64,000 nucleotides of DNA from an uncultured Bacteroidales bacterium (GCA_900321715.1 ONXC01000010.1:1-64000), one strand, 5' to 3'. Shown: positions 23,309 to 32,601, numbered from the stretch's first letter. The notes: generated by a model from the sequence alone, not told the origin. Numbers and translations: made by a program.

Positions 23309-26104
23309 CTAGAAGAGTGTGGGTTCCCAGTCGTCAAAGTCAACGGCACCGGAGTCTGAGGCGTCTTCCGGGGCGTCATGAACGTCTTCGGAGGGCTCAG
23401 AGGCCGGGGCGGCGTATGCGGCCGGAGCATCGGGGTCAACGGGGGCCTTGGGCTGGACCTGGTCCACGGCATCATCGGCCATATCATCATCCCCGTCAAA
23501 AGGCTCTGCGATGGCTTCTCCTGGGGCTTCCGGCTCATCCTTTTCCAGCGGCTCCCCAAACTCCACAGCCTTGAGGTCATACGGTGAGCACTTCTTGCCC
23601 TTTGCCGTGATGCCCTTCTTGGCAATGAATTCTGCAACGTCCACGGTCTCAGGCTCCCTGTGGGCGTATTTGCCACCGAAGGTGAGAACCAGTTGAGGAT
23701 AGTCATCTGAGGAGATGTCCACCAGTTTTGACCCGCGGGCGTCAGAGATGAACAGCACGGGGGAGTTGTTGCTTTCCGTAAAGCTGAAGCGCTTCACGTA
23801 ATATGCCTTGGCGGCATTGTCCCAGTACACCACGGTGTATACCTTGGAGGTGTCCAGCTTCTCAATGCGGATCACGTCTCCCTGGTACTTGTTCACCAAA
23901 TCATATGTTGTGGTGTAGTAGGAACCATCGGCAAAGATTGCCAGTACGCGGTCTTCGCCGGAGAACTTTCCAAGGTGGTCTCCGCGGCCGTCCTCGTTGA
24001 GGCGCTGGATATCGGGGTCATACCATATATCCTTGCCCTCCAGGGTGGTGATACCCTTGGACTTGAGCTGGATACGTGCAATGGCGTTCTTGGTTACCAG
24101 GTTACCGCGGGAAGCGCGTCCCTTGATTGCAAGGGCAGAGAAATCCCATTCCAGCTGAGTTTTCTTGAGGCCCTTCTTGGGACGGAGATTGATCTTTACG
24201 GTCTCTGCCTCACCATTATGGTTCACGGTGAACCAGAGGATCTTGGACTCAGGCTCGCCGGTTGTAATGTCGTAATCCTTGTCACGGGTTACGGAGGTGA
24301 TGGCAAAGCGCTTGGCATAGTGTGCTGGGCCCTTGCCGTCACGGTAAATCACGTTGTAGATGGTGCGTTCGTCACCGCGGTTGAAAACGCCGGCATAAAG
24401 GAGGTCCTTTCCAAAGAAAGCCTTGTCCTGCACCTTTGTGACGCGGAATTTACCATCCCGGCCGATAACTATGATCTCTGAAAGATCGGAGCATTCGCAC
24501 ACATATTCACCCTCGTCTCTCTTGAGGCCGATACCAACAAATCCCTCCTCCAGGTTTGCATAGAGTTTGGCGTTGTTGGAGACAACCTTGGTGACGGTGA
24601 TGTTCTCAAGGGATGAGATTTCAGTAAGGCGGGGCCATGCGGCGCCGTACTTCTTCTTGAGATTCCTGAACCAGTCTATGGTGAATTCCGTGATATGCTC
24701 AAGGTGGTCCTTGACCTCCCTCATCTGGTCCTCGATAGCGTAAATCTTCTCATCCAGGGCCTTGGTGTCAAACTTGGAGATCTTGCGCACCGGCTTTTCA
24801 ACCAGTTTCAGGATGTCCTCCATCACGATGGGCCTGTGCAGGAGGTCCTGGTACTGGAGCATCTGGGACAGGATGTCCTGCAGCTGCTCTTCCCAGGTCT
24901 TCTGGTTCTGCTCCAGAACCTTGTAGATACGGTTTTCAAAGAAGATGCGCTCCAGGGAACTGTAATGCCAGTCGTTCTCCAGTTCTCCAAGTTTCACCTC
25001 AAGTTCCGCCTTAAGGATGTCCCTTGTATGATAAGTGTCATACTCCAGGATCTCATCCACGGTAAGGAACACGGGCTTGTTCTCACGGATGACGCAGGCG
25101 TTGGGAGAGATTTTGGTCTCACACTCCGTAAAGGCATAGAGAGCGTCAATGGTCTTGTCGGGGGAGACATCGGCCGGAAGATGGATGATAATCTCCACTT
25201 TGTCGGTGGTCATATCGTCAATCTTCTTGATGTTGATCTTCTTCTTCTCCTTGGCCTTGATAATGCTGTCTATGATGCCCTGGGAGGTTTTTCCGTAGGG
25301 GATTTCAGTTATGGTGATGGTGCTCTTGTCCACTTTGTTGATGCGGGCGCGAACCTTTACCATACCTCCGCGCTTGCCCTTGTTGTACTTTGAGCAGTCT
25401 GCGATGCCGCCGGTAGGGAAGTCCGGGAGAATCTCATAAGGCTCACCCTTCAGGATGGCGATGGAGGCGTCTATGAGCTCGTTGAAATTGTGGGGCAGGA
25501 TCTTGGAACTGAGACCGGCTGCAATGCCTTCAGTGCCTTGTGCAAGCAGCAGCGGGAAGCGCACTGGGAGTTCAGTTGGCTCCTGGTTACGGCCGTCGTA
25601 GGAAGTCATCCAGGGGGTTACCTTGGGATCAAAGACAACTTCCTTCGCAAACTTTGAGAGGCGGGCCTCAATGTAACGGGGCGCAGCATTGGAGTCTCCG
25701 GTAAGGATGTTACCCCAGTTACCCTGGCAGTCTATGAGGAGACCCTTCTGACCCAGCGTCACAAGGGCGCCAAGGATGGAGGCGTCTCCGTGGGGATGGT
25801 ACTGCATGGCCTGGCCCACAATGTTGGCAACCTTTGTGTAGCGGCCGTCGTCCATTGTGGCCATAGTGTGCAGAACACGCCTCTGAACGGGCTTGAAGCC
25901 GTCTACGATGTGCGGCACGGCCCTGTCCAGGATGGTATATGAAGCGTAGTCCAGATACCACTCCTTGAACATTCCGGAGAGCTTGTACTTGCGGCTGTCT
26001 CCGCCCAGGAGTTTATCAAATTTCCCGGACGCGGCAGCGTCTTCTCCAAGTTCCTCGTCTTCGTCTTCAGGTGCGTTTTTGATGTCGTCCCAATCGTCTG
26101 CCAT
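23309..26104 (-). CDS. parC: Type IIA topoisomerase subunit A (topoisomerase IV ParC type)
   Basis: 931 residues. The catalytic Tyr 144 lies in AAPRYIEAR, preceded by the winged-helix segment QYHPHGDASI and GNWGNILTGD. The coiled coil and a C-terminal beta-pinwheel follow. No canonical GyrA box (QRRGGKG) is seen, which supports topoisomerase IV over gyrase. The last 70 residues are an acidic Pro/Ala tail ending DFDDWEPTLF. It relieves chromosome linking at segregation with ParE, which is not in the window. It is the third gene of the rluB-era-parC run, 10 bases after era. Confidence 0.9.
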   Translation of the reverse strand: MADDWDDIKNAPEDEDEELGEDAAASGKFDKLLGGDSRKYKLSGMFKEWYLDYASYTILDRAVPHIVDGFKPVQRRVLHTMATMDDGRYTKVANIVGQAMQYHPHGDASILGALVTLGQKGLLIDCQGNWGNILTGDSNAAPRYIEARLSKFAKEVVFDPKVTPWMTSYDGRNQEPTELPVRFPLLLAQGTEGIAAGLSSKILPHNFNELIDASIAILKGEPYEILPDFPTGGIADCSKYNKGKRGGMVKVRARINKVDKSTITITEIPYGKTSQGIIDSIIKAKEKKKINIKKIDDMTTDKVEIIIHLPADVSPDKTIDALYAFTECETKISPNACVIRENKPVFLTVDEILEYDTYHTRDILKAELEVKLGELENDWHYSSLERIFFENRIYKVLEQNQKTWEEQLQDILSQMLQYQDLLHRPIVMEDILKLVEKPVRKISKFDTKALDEKIYAIEDQMREVKDHLEHITEFTIDWFRNLKKKYGAAWPRLTEISSLENITVTKVVSNNAKLYANLEEGFVGIGLKRDEGEYVCECSDLSEIIVIGRDGKFRVTKVQDKAFFGKDLLYAGVFNRGDERTIYNVIYRDGKGPAHYAKRFAITSVTRDKDYDITTGEPESKILWFTVNHNGEAETVKINLRPKKGLKKTQLEWDFSALAIKGRASRGNLVTKNAIARIQLKSKGITTLEGKDIWYDPDIQRLNEDGRGDHLGKFSGEDRVLAIFADGSYYTTTYDLVNKYQGDVIRIEKLDTSKVYTVVYWDNAAKAYYVKRFSFTESNNSPVLFISDARGSKLVDISSDDYPQLVLTFGGKYAHREPETVDVAEFIAKKGITAKGKKCSPYDLKAVEFGEPLEKDEPEAPGEAIAEPFDGDDDMADDAVDQVQPKAPVDPDAPAAYAAPASEPSEDVHDAPEDASDSGAVDFDDWEPTLF

Positions 26105-26114
26105 AGGTTAAGCC

Positions 26115-26996
26115 TTAAAATTCATATCCAAACCGGCGGAGTTCCTTGCGGTCCTCCCTCCAGTCAGGGTCCACTTTTACAAATGTAGAGAGGAAGACCT
26201 TCTTCTGGAAGAAGTCCTCCATGTCTATGCGGGCCTCGGTGCCCACTTTCTTGAGCATGGCGCCTTTTTTGCCGATGATGATGCCCTTCTGGGACTCCCT
26301 CATAACATAGATTACGGCGCTTATCTCATAACGTTCCTCGCCTTCGTGGAAGGACTCTATCTCCACCTGGCAGCTATACGGAATCTCTTCCGAGTAGTTG
26401 AGGAAGATCTTCTCACGGATGATCTCCGATGCAAAGAAGCGGAGGTTCTTGTCCGTGAACTGGTCCTTGTCAAACCAGGCCGGGGCTTCCGGAAGCCTTG
26501 ATGAAACGGCCTCCATGATGCTCTCAAGATTGAATTTCTCCTGGGCCGATGCCGGAATGACCTCTGCCTTGGGAAGCCTTTCCTTCCACCACTGCATGAG
26601 CTCCACCACCTTTTCCTGGGTGGAGAGATCAATCTTATTGAGCACAACCACAACGGGGCAGTCCACCTTGGAGAGCTTCTCAATGTATGCGTCGTTTTTA
26701 TCGGCCTTCTCGACGGTGTCCGTCACGTAGAGGATAATATCGGCATCCCCTATTGCGGTGTCGACAAACGAGAGCATGTTTTCCTGAAGCCTGTAGTTGG
26801 GCTTGAGGATGCCGGGGGTGTCGGAGTACACAATCTGGAAGTCTTCTCCGGAGACGATACCCATGATGCGGTAACGGGTGGTCTGGGCCTTTGCCGTCAC
26901 AATTGAGAGCTTCTCACCCACAAGGGCGTTCATCAGCGTGGATTTGCCCACGTTGGGATTGCCGATGATATTTACGAATCCTGCCCTGTGTGCCAT
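26115..26996 (-). CDS. era: Ribosome-assembly GTPase Era
   Basis: 293 residues, full length. GTPase motifs are GNPNVGKST (G1), DTPGI (G3) and NKIDLS (G4), with the C-terminal KH domain around GIIIGKKGAMLKKVGTEAR. Era binds the 3' end of 16S rRNA and checks 30S maturation. The ATG shares one base with the rluB stop, so translation is coupled to another rRNA-modifying enzyme. This operon arrangement places two ribosome-maturation genes ahead of topoisomerase IV. Confidence 0.96.
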   Translation of the reverse strand: MAHRAGFVNIIGNPNVGKSTLMNALVGEKLSIVTAKAQTTRYRIMGIVSGEDFQIVYSDTPGILKPNYRLQENMLSFVDTAIGDADIILYVTDTVEKADKNDAYIEKLSKVDCPVVVVLNKIDLSTQEKVVELMQWWKERLPKAEVIPASAQEKFNLESIMEAVSSRLPEAPAWFDKDQFTDKNLRFFASEIIREKIFLNYSEEIPYSCQVEIESFHEGEERYEISAVIYVMRESQKGIIIGKKGAMLKKVGTEARIDMEDFFQKKVFLSTFVKVDPDWREDRKELRRFGYEF

Positions 26997-28108
26997 TATA
27001 CGTATGCTCCCATTTTGAGGATGTTCACCTCGCCCTCGGTGAGGTAACGCCAGTCGCTCTTCTTGAGGCCTTTCTTGGTGAGGCCGGCAAAGTACACGCG
27101 GTCAAGGGCGCGGACTTCGTAGCCCAGGGCCTCGAACATGCGGCGCACGATCCTGTTCTTTCCGGAGTGGATCTCAATGCCAAGCTGGCGGTGGTCGTGG
27201 GCGTCGATGTACTCAAGTTCATCGGCCTTTGTTACGCCGTCACTGAGCTCTACGCCTTCCAGGAGCTTCTCCTTGTCCTCTTCCTTGAGGGGGGAGTCCA
27301 GGACCACCTGGTAGATCTTTTTCTTGTTGTAGGAGGGGTGGGTGAGTTGTTCGGCCATCTCTCCGTCGTTGGTGAACATGAGGACGCCGGTGGTGTTCTT
27401 GTCCAGACGGCCAACGGGGAATACCCTGGTGGGGCAGCCCTTGAGGAGATCCATCACTGTTTTCTCTGCGTGAGGGTCGCTGGCGGTGGTGACATAGCCC
27501 TTGGGCTTGTTCATCACGATATAGACCTTCTCTTCACCCTTGAGGCGCTGTCCGTTGAAGCGGACGTCGTCAGTGAGGATGTTCACCTTGGTGCCAAGTT
27601 CCGTCACAACCTCTCCGTTCACGGTTACAACACCGCTCTGGATCATTGTATCGGCCTCCCTGCGGGAGCAGACGCCGGAATTGGCGATGAATTTGTTGAG
27701 GCGCACCACTTCCTTTATTTCGGTGGGGGCGGTGTCGTTGTCACTGTAATGGCCGTTCACCTGGGGCTTACGGCGAAGCATGGCGTCCATGCCTTCCTTG
27801 GCGCCGTCCCTCTTCTTGAAGGGATTGCCATATCCGGATCCGCTGCGGGAACTTCCGGGTTTTGAATAGCCGCTACGGGCCGATGAAGATCCGCCGCTTC
27901 TGCGCTCACCGTATGAGCTTCTTTCGGGGCGGCCGCCTTCACGGCGCTCTCCGTAAGGAGTACGCTCATTGCGTCCTGCACCACGGCGCTCACCCTGCTG
28001 GGGTGCACCGTTTCTTCTTGCGGGACGGTCTCCGTCGGAGAAACTGCGGCTTGTAGAATAATCTGCTTTTGAAATGCGAGGCCTCTTGCCTCTTTTATTG
28101 TCTTCCAT
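26996..28108 (-). CDS. rluB: rRNA pseudouridine synthase, RluB/RsuA type, with RG-rich N-terminus
   Basis: 370 residues. The first 105 are a basic Arg/Gly/Ser-rich disordered tail with RRxGG-like repeats, probably binding RNA. An S4 domain follows (RLNKFIANSGVCSRREADTMI), then the catalytic domain with GRLDKNTTGVLMFTNDG containing the catalytic Asp, and the C-terminal motif GKNRIVRRMFEALGYEV. It isomerises uridine in 23S (RluB) or 16S (RsuA) rRNA. The 13 bases ending at its ATG (GTAGTGTATTATG) match those in front of the gene at 4372. The preceding tonB-like gene is 26 bases away. Confidence 0.9.
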   Translation of the reverse strand: MEDNKRGKRPRISKADYSTSRSFSDGDRPARRNGAPQQGERRGAGRNERTPYGERREGGRPERSSYGERRSGGSSSARSGYSKPGSSRSGSGYGNPFKKRDGAKEGMDAMLRRKPQVNGHYSDNDTAPTEIKEVVRLNKFIANSGVCSRREADTMIQSGVVTVNGEVVTELGTKVNILTDDVRFNGQRLKGEEKVYIVMNKPKGYVTTASDPHAEKTVMDLLKGCPTRVFPVGRLDKNTTGVLMFTNDGEMAEQLTHPSYNKKKIYQVVLDSPLKEEDKEKLLEGVELSDGVTKADELEYIDAHDHRQLGIEIHSGKNRIVRRMFEALGYEVRALDRVYFAGLTKKGLKKSDWRYLTEGEVNILKMGAYV

Positions 28109-28134
28109 AATACACTACTTTACGACTCACGTCG

Positions 28135-28926
28135 TTACTTAAGTTTGAAAATATATGTGATGGTGCCGGTCTGGAGGGCCGGAGCATCAGCTTTCATGTT
28201 AAAGTGAGCCTTCATTGCGGCGTTACGGGCCGCGTTCCAAAGCTCCTTGTTTGTTACGGTGGTGCCTTCCGCGCCGGGGATGGCTTCCGTTACCTCTCCG
28301 TACTGGTTAACCTTGATCTGGACAACCACAATTCCTTCGGCCTGGATGCCGTAGGAGGGCTTGGGCAGTGATCCTACCACGGAGCGGCCCTGGAGGTGGG
28401 CGTTGGCCGATCCTTCCACTTTACCTTCCTTGGTGTTGCCGTCAGGCTGCCCGGCCTTGAAGCCTTCCGATGCCTCAGAGGCGCTGTGGGGCGCAGTGGC
28501 GCTGTTGTCCTTCCTGCTCATTCCGGGGAACGCGGCCCTGGGGTCTAGCTTGGGCTCTTCCTCCTGCTTGGGAGTGGGAACCTCCACGTCTCCAACGGGA
28601 TCCGGCTTTGTGGCCGGCGTTACGTTTGGAACGGGATTCACGTGGGGTGATTCCGCTTTCTGGACCAGTTCCACTTCCTTTTGAAGGTCCACTTCCTCTG
28701 CCTGGGGCTGCCTGCCAACGCGTGTCTGGACGGGCTTTACCATCTCTTCCTCTTCCTCGAACTCTATCACAAGGGAGGTGCGCTCCGGCGGCGGGGGATC
28801 AAGGTATGTGAGGCCGCTTGTAAGGCAAAGCACCAGCGCGGCGGCATGAACGCCCAGCGTAACCAGGATGCCGGTCACGTTGGCGTTTTTCTCGCTCTTT
28901 TTCTGTGTGCGCTGGTATGGCTGCAT
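28135..28926 (-). CDS. Energy transducer TonB-like protein
   Basis: 263 residues. One N-terminal membrane helix (VTGILVTLGVHAAALVLCLTSGL) with the His-containing face typical of TonB is followed by a Pro/Glu/Val-rich periplasm-spanning region (about 45-165). The last 85 residues resemble a TonB C-terminal domain in reduced form (GIQAEGIVVVQIKVNQYGEV...MKAHFNMKADAPALQTGTITYIFKLK). It transmits proton-motive force to outer-membrane transporters. With the ExbD- and ExbB-like genes upstream it forms a complete energising complex (exbB-exbD-tonB order). Confidence 0.85.
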   Translation of the reverse strand: MQPYQRTQKKSEKNANVTGILVTLGVHAAALVLCLTSGLTYLDPPPPERTSLVIEFEEEEEMVKPVQTRVGRQPQAEEVDLQKEVELVQKAESPHVNPVPNVTPATKPDPVGDVEVPTPKQEEEPKLDPRAAFPGMSRKDNSATAPHSASEASEGFKAGQPDGNTKEGKVEGSANAHLQGRSVVGSLPKPSYGIQAEGIVVVQIKVNQYGEVTEAIPGAEGTTVTNKELWNAARNAAMKAHFNMKADAPALQTGTITYIFKLK

Positions 28927-28930
28927 AGTG

Positions 28931-29341
28931 CTATTCCGGTTGCGTTGCCAGGATTACCTTATAGTGGTTCCTCTTTGCTATATTCATTACCTGGACCACC
29001 TCTCCCACAGGGACTGTCTGGTCACTGTAGATGGAGAAGGTAGGGTCTTCCTCTGCGGAAAGAAGGCCGATAAGCTCATCCTCCACATCCTGGAACTGGG
29101 TGGGCTCCTGGTCTCCGTTGATGTGGTAGGTGTAGGTCTGGTCTCCCCAGTCCTTGATGCTCACGCTCACCGTTGCCTTTGCGTTCACCTGCCCGGTTGA
29201 TTTAGGGAGGAGAAGCTTCAGGGCGTTGGGGTTAATGAGCGTAGAGGTCACAAGGAAGAAGATAAGAAGCAGAAACACGATATCAGTCATACTGGATACC
29301 GAGAACTGCGCGTCTACCTTTGTGTTTCTCTTCAGTGCCAT
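28931..29341 (-). CDS. exbD: ExbD/TolR-family biopolymer transport protein
   Basis: 136 residues. One membrane helix (SVSSMTDIVFLLLIFFLVTSTL) carries the conserved proton-path Asp in MTDIVF. A small periplasmic domain follows, ending in VVQVMNIAKRNHYKVILATQ. It is the stator partner of the ExbB-like protein, and its start codon overlaps the exbB stop by one base. It powers the TonB-like protein encoded 4 bases downstream. Confidence 0.9.
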   Translation of the reverse strand: MALKRNTKVDAQFSVSSMTDIVFLLLIFFLVTSTLINPNALKLLLPKSTGQVNAKATVSVSIKDWGDQTYTYHINGDQEPTQFQDVEDELIGLLSAEEDPTFSIYSDQTVPVGEVVQVMNIAKRNHYKVILATQPE

Positions 29342-30072
29342 TACTTCTCAGATGCTGAGGGTTCGTTTATCACGATGTCTATGAACTCCATGGTGGAGCT
29401 TTCCATCTGGTACACAAGGTCTCCCACCTTTCCGGTGAGCCAGTTGTAGCCGAAGTAAGCGATGATACCCACGATGAGGCCGCCCACGGTGGTGAGCATA
29501 GCAGTGTAGATACCGCCGCTGAGGAGGGTGATGTCAATGTTGTTTCCGGCCTTGGACATATTGAAGAAGGCCTGGACCATACCCATCACGGTGCCAAGGA
29601 AACCAATCATAGGGGCGCCGCCGGCTATTGTTGCAAGGAGGGGAAGGCCCTTCTCAAGGCGTGCGACCTCTACGTTGCCGATGTTTTCTATGGCGCTCTG
29701 GATATCGGCCATGGGCCTGCCCATACGGTTGATGCCGGTCTCGATCATGCGGGCCACGGGGTTGTCGTATTTACGGCAGAGGGTAACGGCGCTCTTGGTT
29801 TTGCCGTCTGTGATATAATCCCTGATGTCCTTCATGAAGTGGGGATCAATCTTGGATGCGTTCTTGATGACCCACCATTTACGGCCTATAAGATAGATGG
29901 CAAGGATTGAGAGGGCAAGGAGGACCCACATGAGGGGACCGCCCATTGTGAACATTGAGAAAAGGCTCTCTGACATCTGCTGGGGCTCTGCGGCCACAGG
30001 AGCATCTGCTGCCTGATTGATGGCATCTGCAAGGGCCTCCAGGGTGTCTGCTTGAAGAAGATGGAATAGCAT
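29341..30072 (-). CDS. exbB: ExbB/TolQ/MotA-family proton channel protein
   Basis: 243 residues. A short periplasmic N-terminus precedes a first helix (GPLMWVLLALSILAIYLIG), then a cytoplasmic segment and two long helices. These carry the family stretch LPLLATIAGGAPMIGFLGTVMGMVQAF and GIYTAMLTTVGGLIVGIIAYFGYNWL. It forms the pentameric inner-membrane channel that drives ExbD and TonB. A TATCTTTG box on the minus strand lies upstream at 30110-30117, making this the first gene of the exbB-exbD-tonB operon. Confidence 0.92.
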   Translation of the reverse strand: MLFHLLQADTLEALADAINQAADAPVAAEPQQMSESLFSMFTMGGPLMWVLLALSILAIYLIGRKWWVIKNASKIDPHFMKDIRDYITDGKTKSAVTLCRKYDNPVARMIETGINRMGRPMADIQSAIENIGNVEVARLEKGLPLLATIAGGAPMIGFLGTVMGMVQAFFNMSKAGNNIDITLLSGGIYTAMLTTVGGLIVGIIAYFGYNWLTGKVGDLVYQMESSTMEFIDIVINEPSASEK

Positions 30073-30109
30073 ATCTTAGTACTTTGTTATATATTCTTTT
30101 ATTAACCTG

Positions 30110-30117
30110 CAAAGATA
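30110..30117 (-). promoter_or_regulatory. Bacteroidota -7 promoter box (TATCTTTG, minus strand)
   Basis: It lies upstream of exbB with a leader of about 35 bases. Confidence 0.6.
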
Positions 30118-30224
30118 CTAAAAAAACTGCTTTGTTCCAATAATGCTATTTGTCAAAAACCATAACCCCGCACGGAATGCGCAATTGTGCTCAGAATCTT
30201 CTTGTTAGTTTCTTTTTTTTTGCA

Positions 30225-30232
30225 TACATTTG
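30225..30232 (+). promoter_or_regulatory. Bacteroidota -7 promoter box (TACATTTG)
   Basis: It matches TAnnTTTG. The predicted start site is near 30236, so the leader would consist only of the hairpin at 30234-30263. Confidence 0.6.
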
Positions 30233-30233
30233 T

Positions 30234-30263
30234 ATCCCGGTTAGCTCTTAATCGGGATTTTTT
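30234..30263 (+). promoter_or_regulatory. Terminator-like leader hairpin abutting the start codon
   Basis: ATCCCG and CGGGAT pair around a 13-base loop and are followed by six T that run directly into the ATG at 30264. It may be an attenuator or a translation-blocking hairpin. The layout parallels 7185-7216. Confidence 0.5.
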
Positions 30264-31352
30264 ATGTCCAAATACTTACAGGACGCGAGCCTCCGCTATG
30301 CAGGCTTGCTGGATGATACAAGTATATATCAGCTGCACTCAAGGCAGCTTTCAAACCGGTATTTCGTTCTAAGCAATGACGGGACCCGAAGGCTGATGGC
30401 CTTCCCTGAAGTTGTCGGCTATGATTCCTACCTGTCAATGCTTCCCGCCACCGTCGCCGCCCTCCGCCATCTGTTTCCACAAGGCCAGGGCGGCGACGTT
30501 GATATACTCACTATCCTTCGCGGCGGCCTCAACTATCCCATAGAAGAGGCCTGCTACCGCTGCGGCATAAGGGTGAGGGACATCCATTTCCTTTCCTGCG
30601 AAAGGATCATTGAAGACCATATCATCACCGGCCTTGAAATCAAATATGAGAAACTCCGCGTAAAGAAGGACTGCACTCTTGTGATTGGAGACATAATTGC
30701 CACCGGAGACACCCTAAGGCTATGTCTGGACCAGGTTGTAGACCGTTTCAGGCGGCGTGGCGGAAGTATCCGGAAGATTGTCTTCTTCACAATCGGAGGC
30801 ACCCGGGCCATAGAGCTCATGGAAGCCAAAAGGGAGGAGATCCGGAAGATTTTCCCGGAGTTCGAGGGCTTTGAATGCTTCTTCTACGAGGGCATCTTCA
30901 CGGTGTATACCAGCCCTGGAGCTACCGGCATAAACGTCCCTGACATTGACTTTGGCTGGAAGGGTGGAGCCGTTTCACCTGAGTTCAGAAGGTTCGTCCT
31001 TGATCACCCCTACTCCATCCTTGAAAAGTGCATAATCTATGACGGCGGAGCGCGCCGCTATGAGATCCCTGTCCACTTCAGGGAGGCCCTGGAATACTGG
31101 GAAGGCGTCTGGGGCAGGGCCGATATTATCGATCCATCGGCCCTCGTTGGGGAAAAACTGGGCTACGACAGCCCCTTAAGCTTCAAGGCCTGGCTTGAGC
31201 TGAACCACTTCAAGGACCTCAAAGACAGCACTCTGGAGCAGCTTTGGGCCGATGAAAAGGCCCTCCTTGAGAACGCCGCCGCCCTGTCACTTGAGACAAT
31301 TGCCGGGCAGCGCATAAATGCAATCAACACAATACTACAGCAATATGAATAA
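30264..31352 (+). CDS. Phosphoribosyltransferase-like protein linked to CodB
   Basis: 362 residues. The PRPP-binding loop is LVIGDIIATGDTL (139-151), the standard type I PRTase signature with acidic pair and Thr. ILTILRGGLNYPIEEA (81-96) resembles the RGG/RAG loop of uracil and adenine PRTases. The C-terminal 150 residues are an extension I do not recognise. The stop overlaps the start of codB by 8 bases, so the likely job is conversion of the imported base (cytosine, uracil or a purine) to its nucleotide. That is inference; neither cytosine deaminase nor upp is in the window. The promoter and hairpin leader suggest regulated expression. Confidence 0.7.
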   Translation: MSKYLQDASLRYAGLLDDTSIYQLHSRQLSNRYFVLSNDGTRRLMAFPEVVGYDSYLSMLPATVAALRHLFPQGQGGDVDILTILRGGLNYPIEEACYRCGIRVRDIHFLSCERIIEDHIITGLEIKYEKLRVKKDCTLVIGDIIATGDTLRLCLDQVVDRFRRRGGSIRKIVFFTIGGTRAIELMEAKREEIRKIFPEFEGFECFFYEGIFTVYTSPGATGINVPDIDFGWKGGAVSPEFRRFVLDHPYSILEKCIIYDGGARRYEIPVHFREALEYWEGVWGRADIIDPSALVGEKLGYDSPLSFKAWLELNHFKDLKDSTLEQLWADEKALLENAAALSLETIAGQRINAINTILQQYE

Positions 31353-32601
31353 GAACAAAGGAGCAGACATCGACTACACTAACAAGCCGGTGGACAAACA
31401 GGGACGCAAGAGCAACCTGAGTATGTTTATGGTAATGCTGGGCTTTACCTTCTTCAGCGCCAGCATGTGGGTGGGACAGCAGCTGGCCGCCGGCCTTGAC
31501 TGGTGGGACTTCATCTGGGCCCTCCTCCTTGGCGGTCTTATCCTTGCGGCCTACACCGGCGCCCTGGGCTGGATTGGCGCAGAGAGCGGCCTCTCGCTGG
31601 ATATGCTCTCCAGAAGGAGCTTTGGAACAAAGGGCAGCTGGCTTCCAAGCGCCATGATAAGCTTTACCCAGACCGGGTGGTTCGGCGTGGGCCTTGCGAT
31701 GTTTGCCATTCCTGTGGCTAAGGAGCTCATGGGCCTTGAGGTCACCCCCGACAGCATGCCCTGGCAGGGATATGTGCTTGTGGGGGTTGCAGGCATCCTT
31801 ATGACCGCAAGTGCATACTTCGGCATTAAGAGTCTTACCATTGTGAGCTACATAGCAGTTCCCGCCGTGGCAATCCTTGGTACCGTGGCAATGATACTGG
31901 CTATCCGGCACGGAGACGCCGGCCTTGTGGAGCAGTTTGCAAAGGGCTCCAAGGACCTTGGAATCATAGCCGGAGCCGGACTGGTTGTGGGTAGCTTCGT
32001 GTCCGGAGGCACGGCAACACCAAACTTCACCCGCTTTGCAAAGAGCGGAAAGGTGGGACTCATAATCACCGTGATCGCATTCTTCCTTGGAAACAGCCTC
32101 ATGTTCCTCTTTGGCGCTGTCTCAAGCATATACGTGGGCGGAAATGACATCTTTGAGGTGATGCTCAACCTCAACCTCTTCTACCTTGCCGTGCTGGTCC
32201 TTGGCCTCAACATCTGGACCACTAATGACAATGCGCTTTACACCGCAGGCCTTGGCCTTTCCAACATCTTCGGCCTCAGCAAGAAGACCATGGTCATCAT
32301 CTCCGGTATCATCGGCACTGTTGCCGCCGTATGGCTTTACTGGAACTTCTGCGGCTGGCTCAACGTCCTCAACTGCACCCTGCCGCCGGTGGGCATCATC
32401 CTTATCCTCCACTACTTTGCAAATCGCGGAAAGGAAGTCCCGGAAAAGCAGGTGGACTGGAGCGCAATAGCAGGTGTTGTGTGCGGCGCCGTAGTGGCCA
32501 ACCTCGTCCACTGGGGATTCGCCTCCATCAACGGTATGGCGGTTGCCGCTCTTTGCTGGGGAATCGGCCGTCTTATCAAGACTTCCATAAAGGACCGTTA
32601 A
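31345..32601 (+). CDS. codB: Cytosine permease CodB-like transporter
   Basis: 418 residues from the ATG at 31345. It has about 12 membrane helices of the NCS1 family. Strong similarity to E. coli CodB is recognisable, for example MVMLGFTFFSASMWVGQQL, RRSFGTKGSWLPS, QTGWFGVGLAMFAIPV and GLNIWTTNDNALYTAGLGLSNI. It imports cytosine with sodium or protons. It overlaps the PRTase-like gene by 8 bases and ends at a strong terminator. Usual partners are cytosine deaminase genes; here the partner is a phosphoribosyltransferase, which makes the pathway unusual. Confidence 0.88.
   Translation: MNKNKGADIDYTNKPVDKQGRKSNLSMFMVMLGFTFFSASMWVGQQLAAGLDWWDFIWALLLGGLILAAYTGALGWIGAESGLSLDMLSRRSFGTKGSWLPSAMISFTQTGWFGVGLAMFAIPVAKELMGLEVTPDSMPWQGYVLVGVAGILMTASAYFGIKSLTIVSYIAVPAVAILGTVAMILAIRHGDAGLVEQFAKGSKDLGIIAGAGLVVGSFVSGGTATPNFTRFAKSGKVGLIITVIAFFLGNSLMFLFGAVSSIYVGGNDIFEVMLNLNLFYLAVLVLGLNIWTTNDNALYTAGLGLSNIFGLSKKTMVIISGIIGTVAAVWLYWNFCGWLNVLNCTLPPVGIILILHYFANRGKEVPEKQVDWSAIAGVVCGAVVANLVHWGFASINGMAVAALCWGIGRLIKTSIKDR

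Noticed and set aside
24695-25393. 232-codon open frame opposite parC
   Set aside because: It has Leu/Val/Gly-rich antisense composition inside a conserved gene, with no supporting signal.
23309-26104. Gyrase subunit A as the identity of the topoisomerase gene
   Set aside because: No canonical GyrA box is visible. The tail and context fit topoisomerase IV better.
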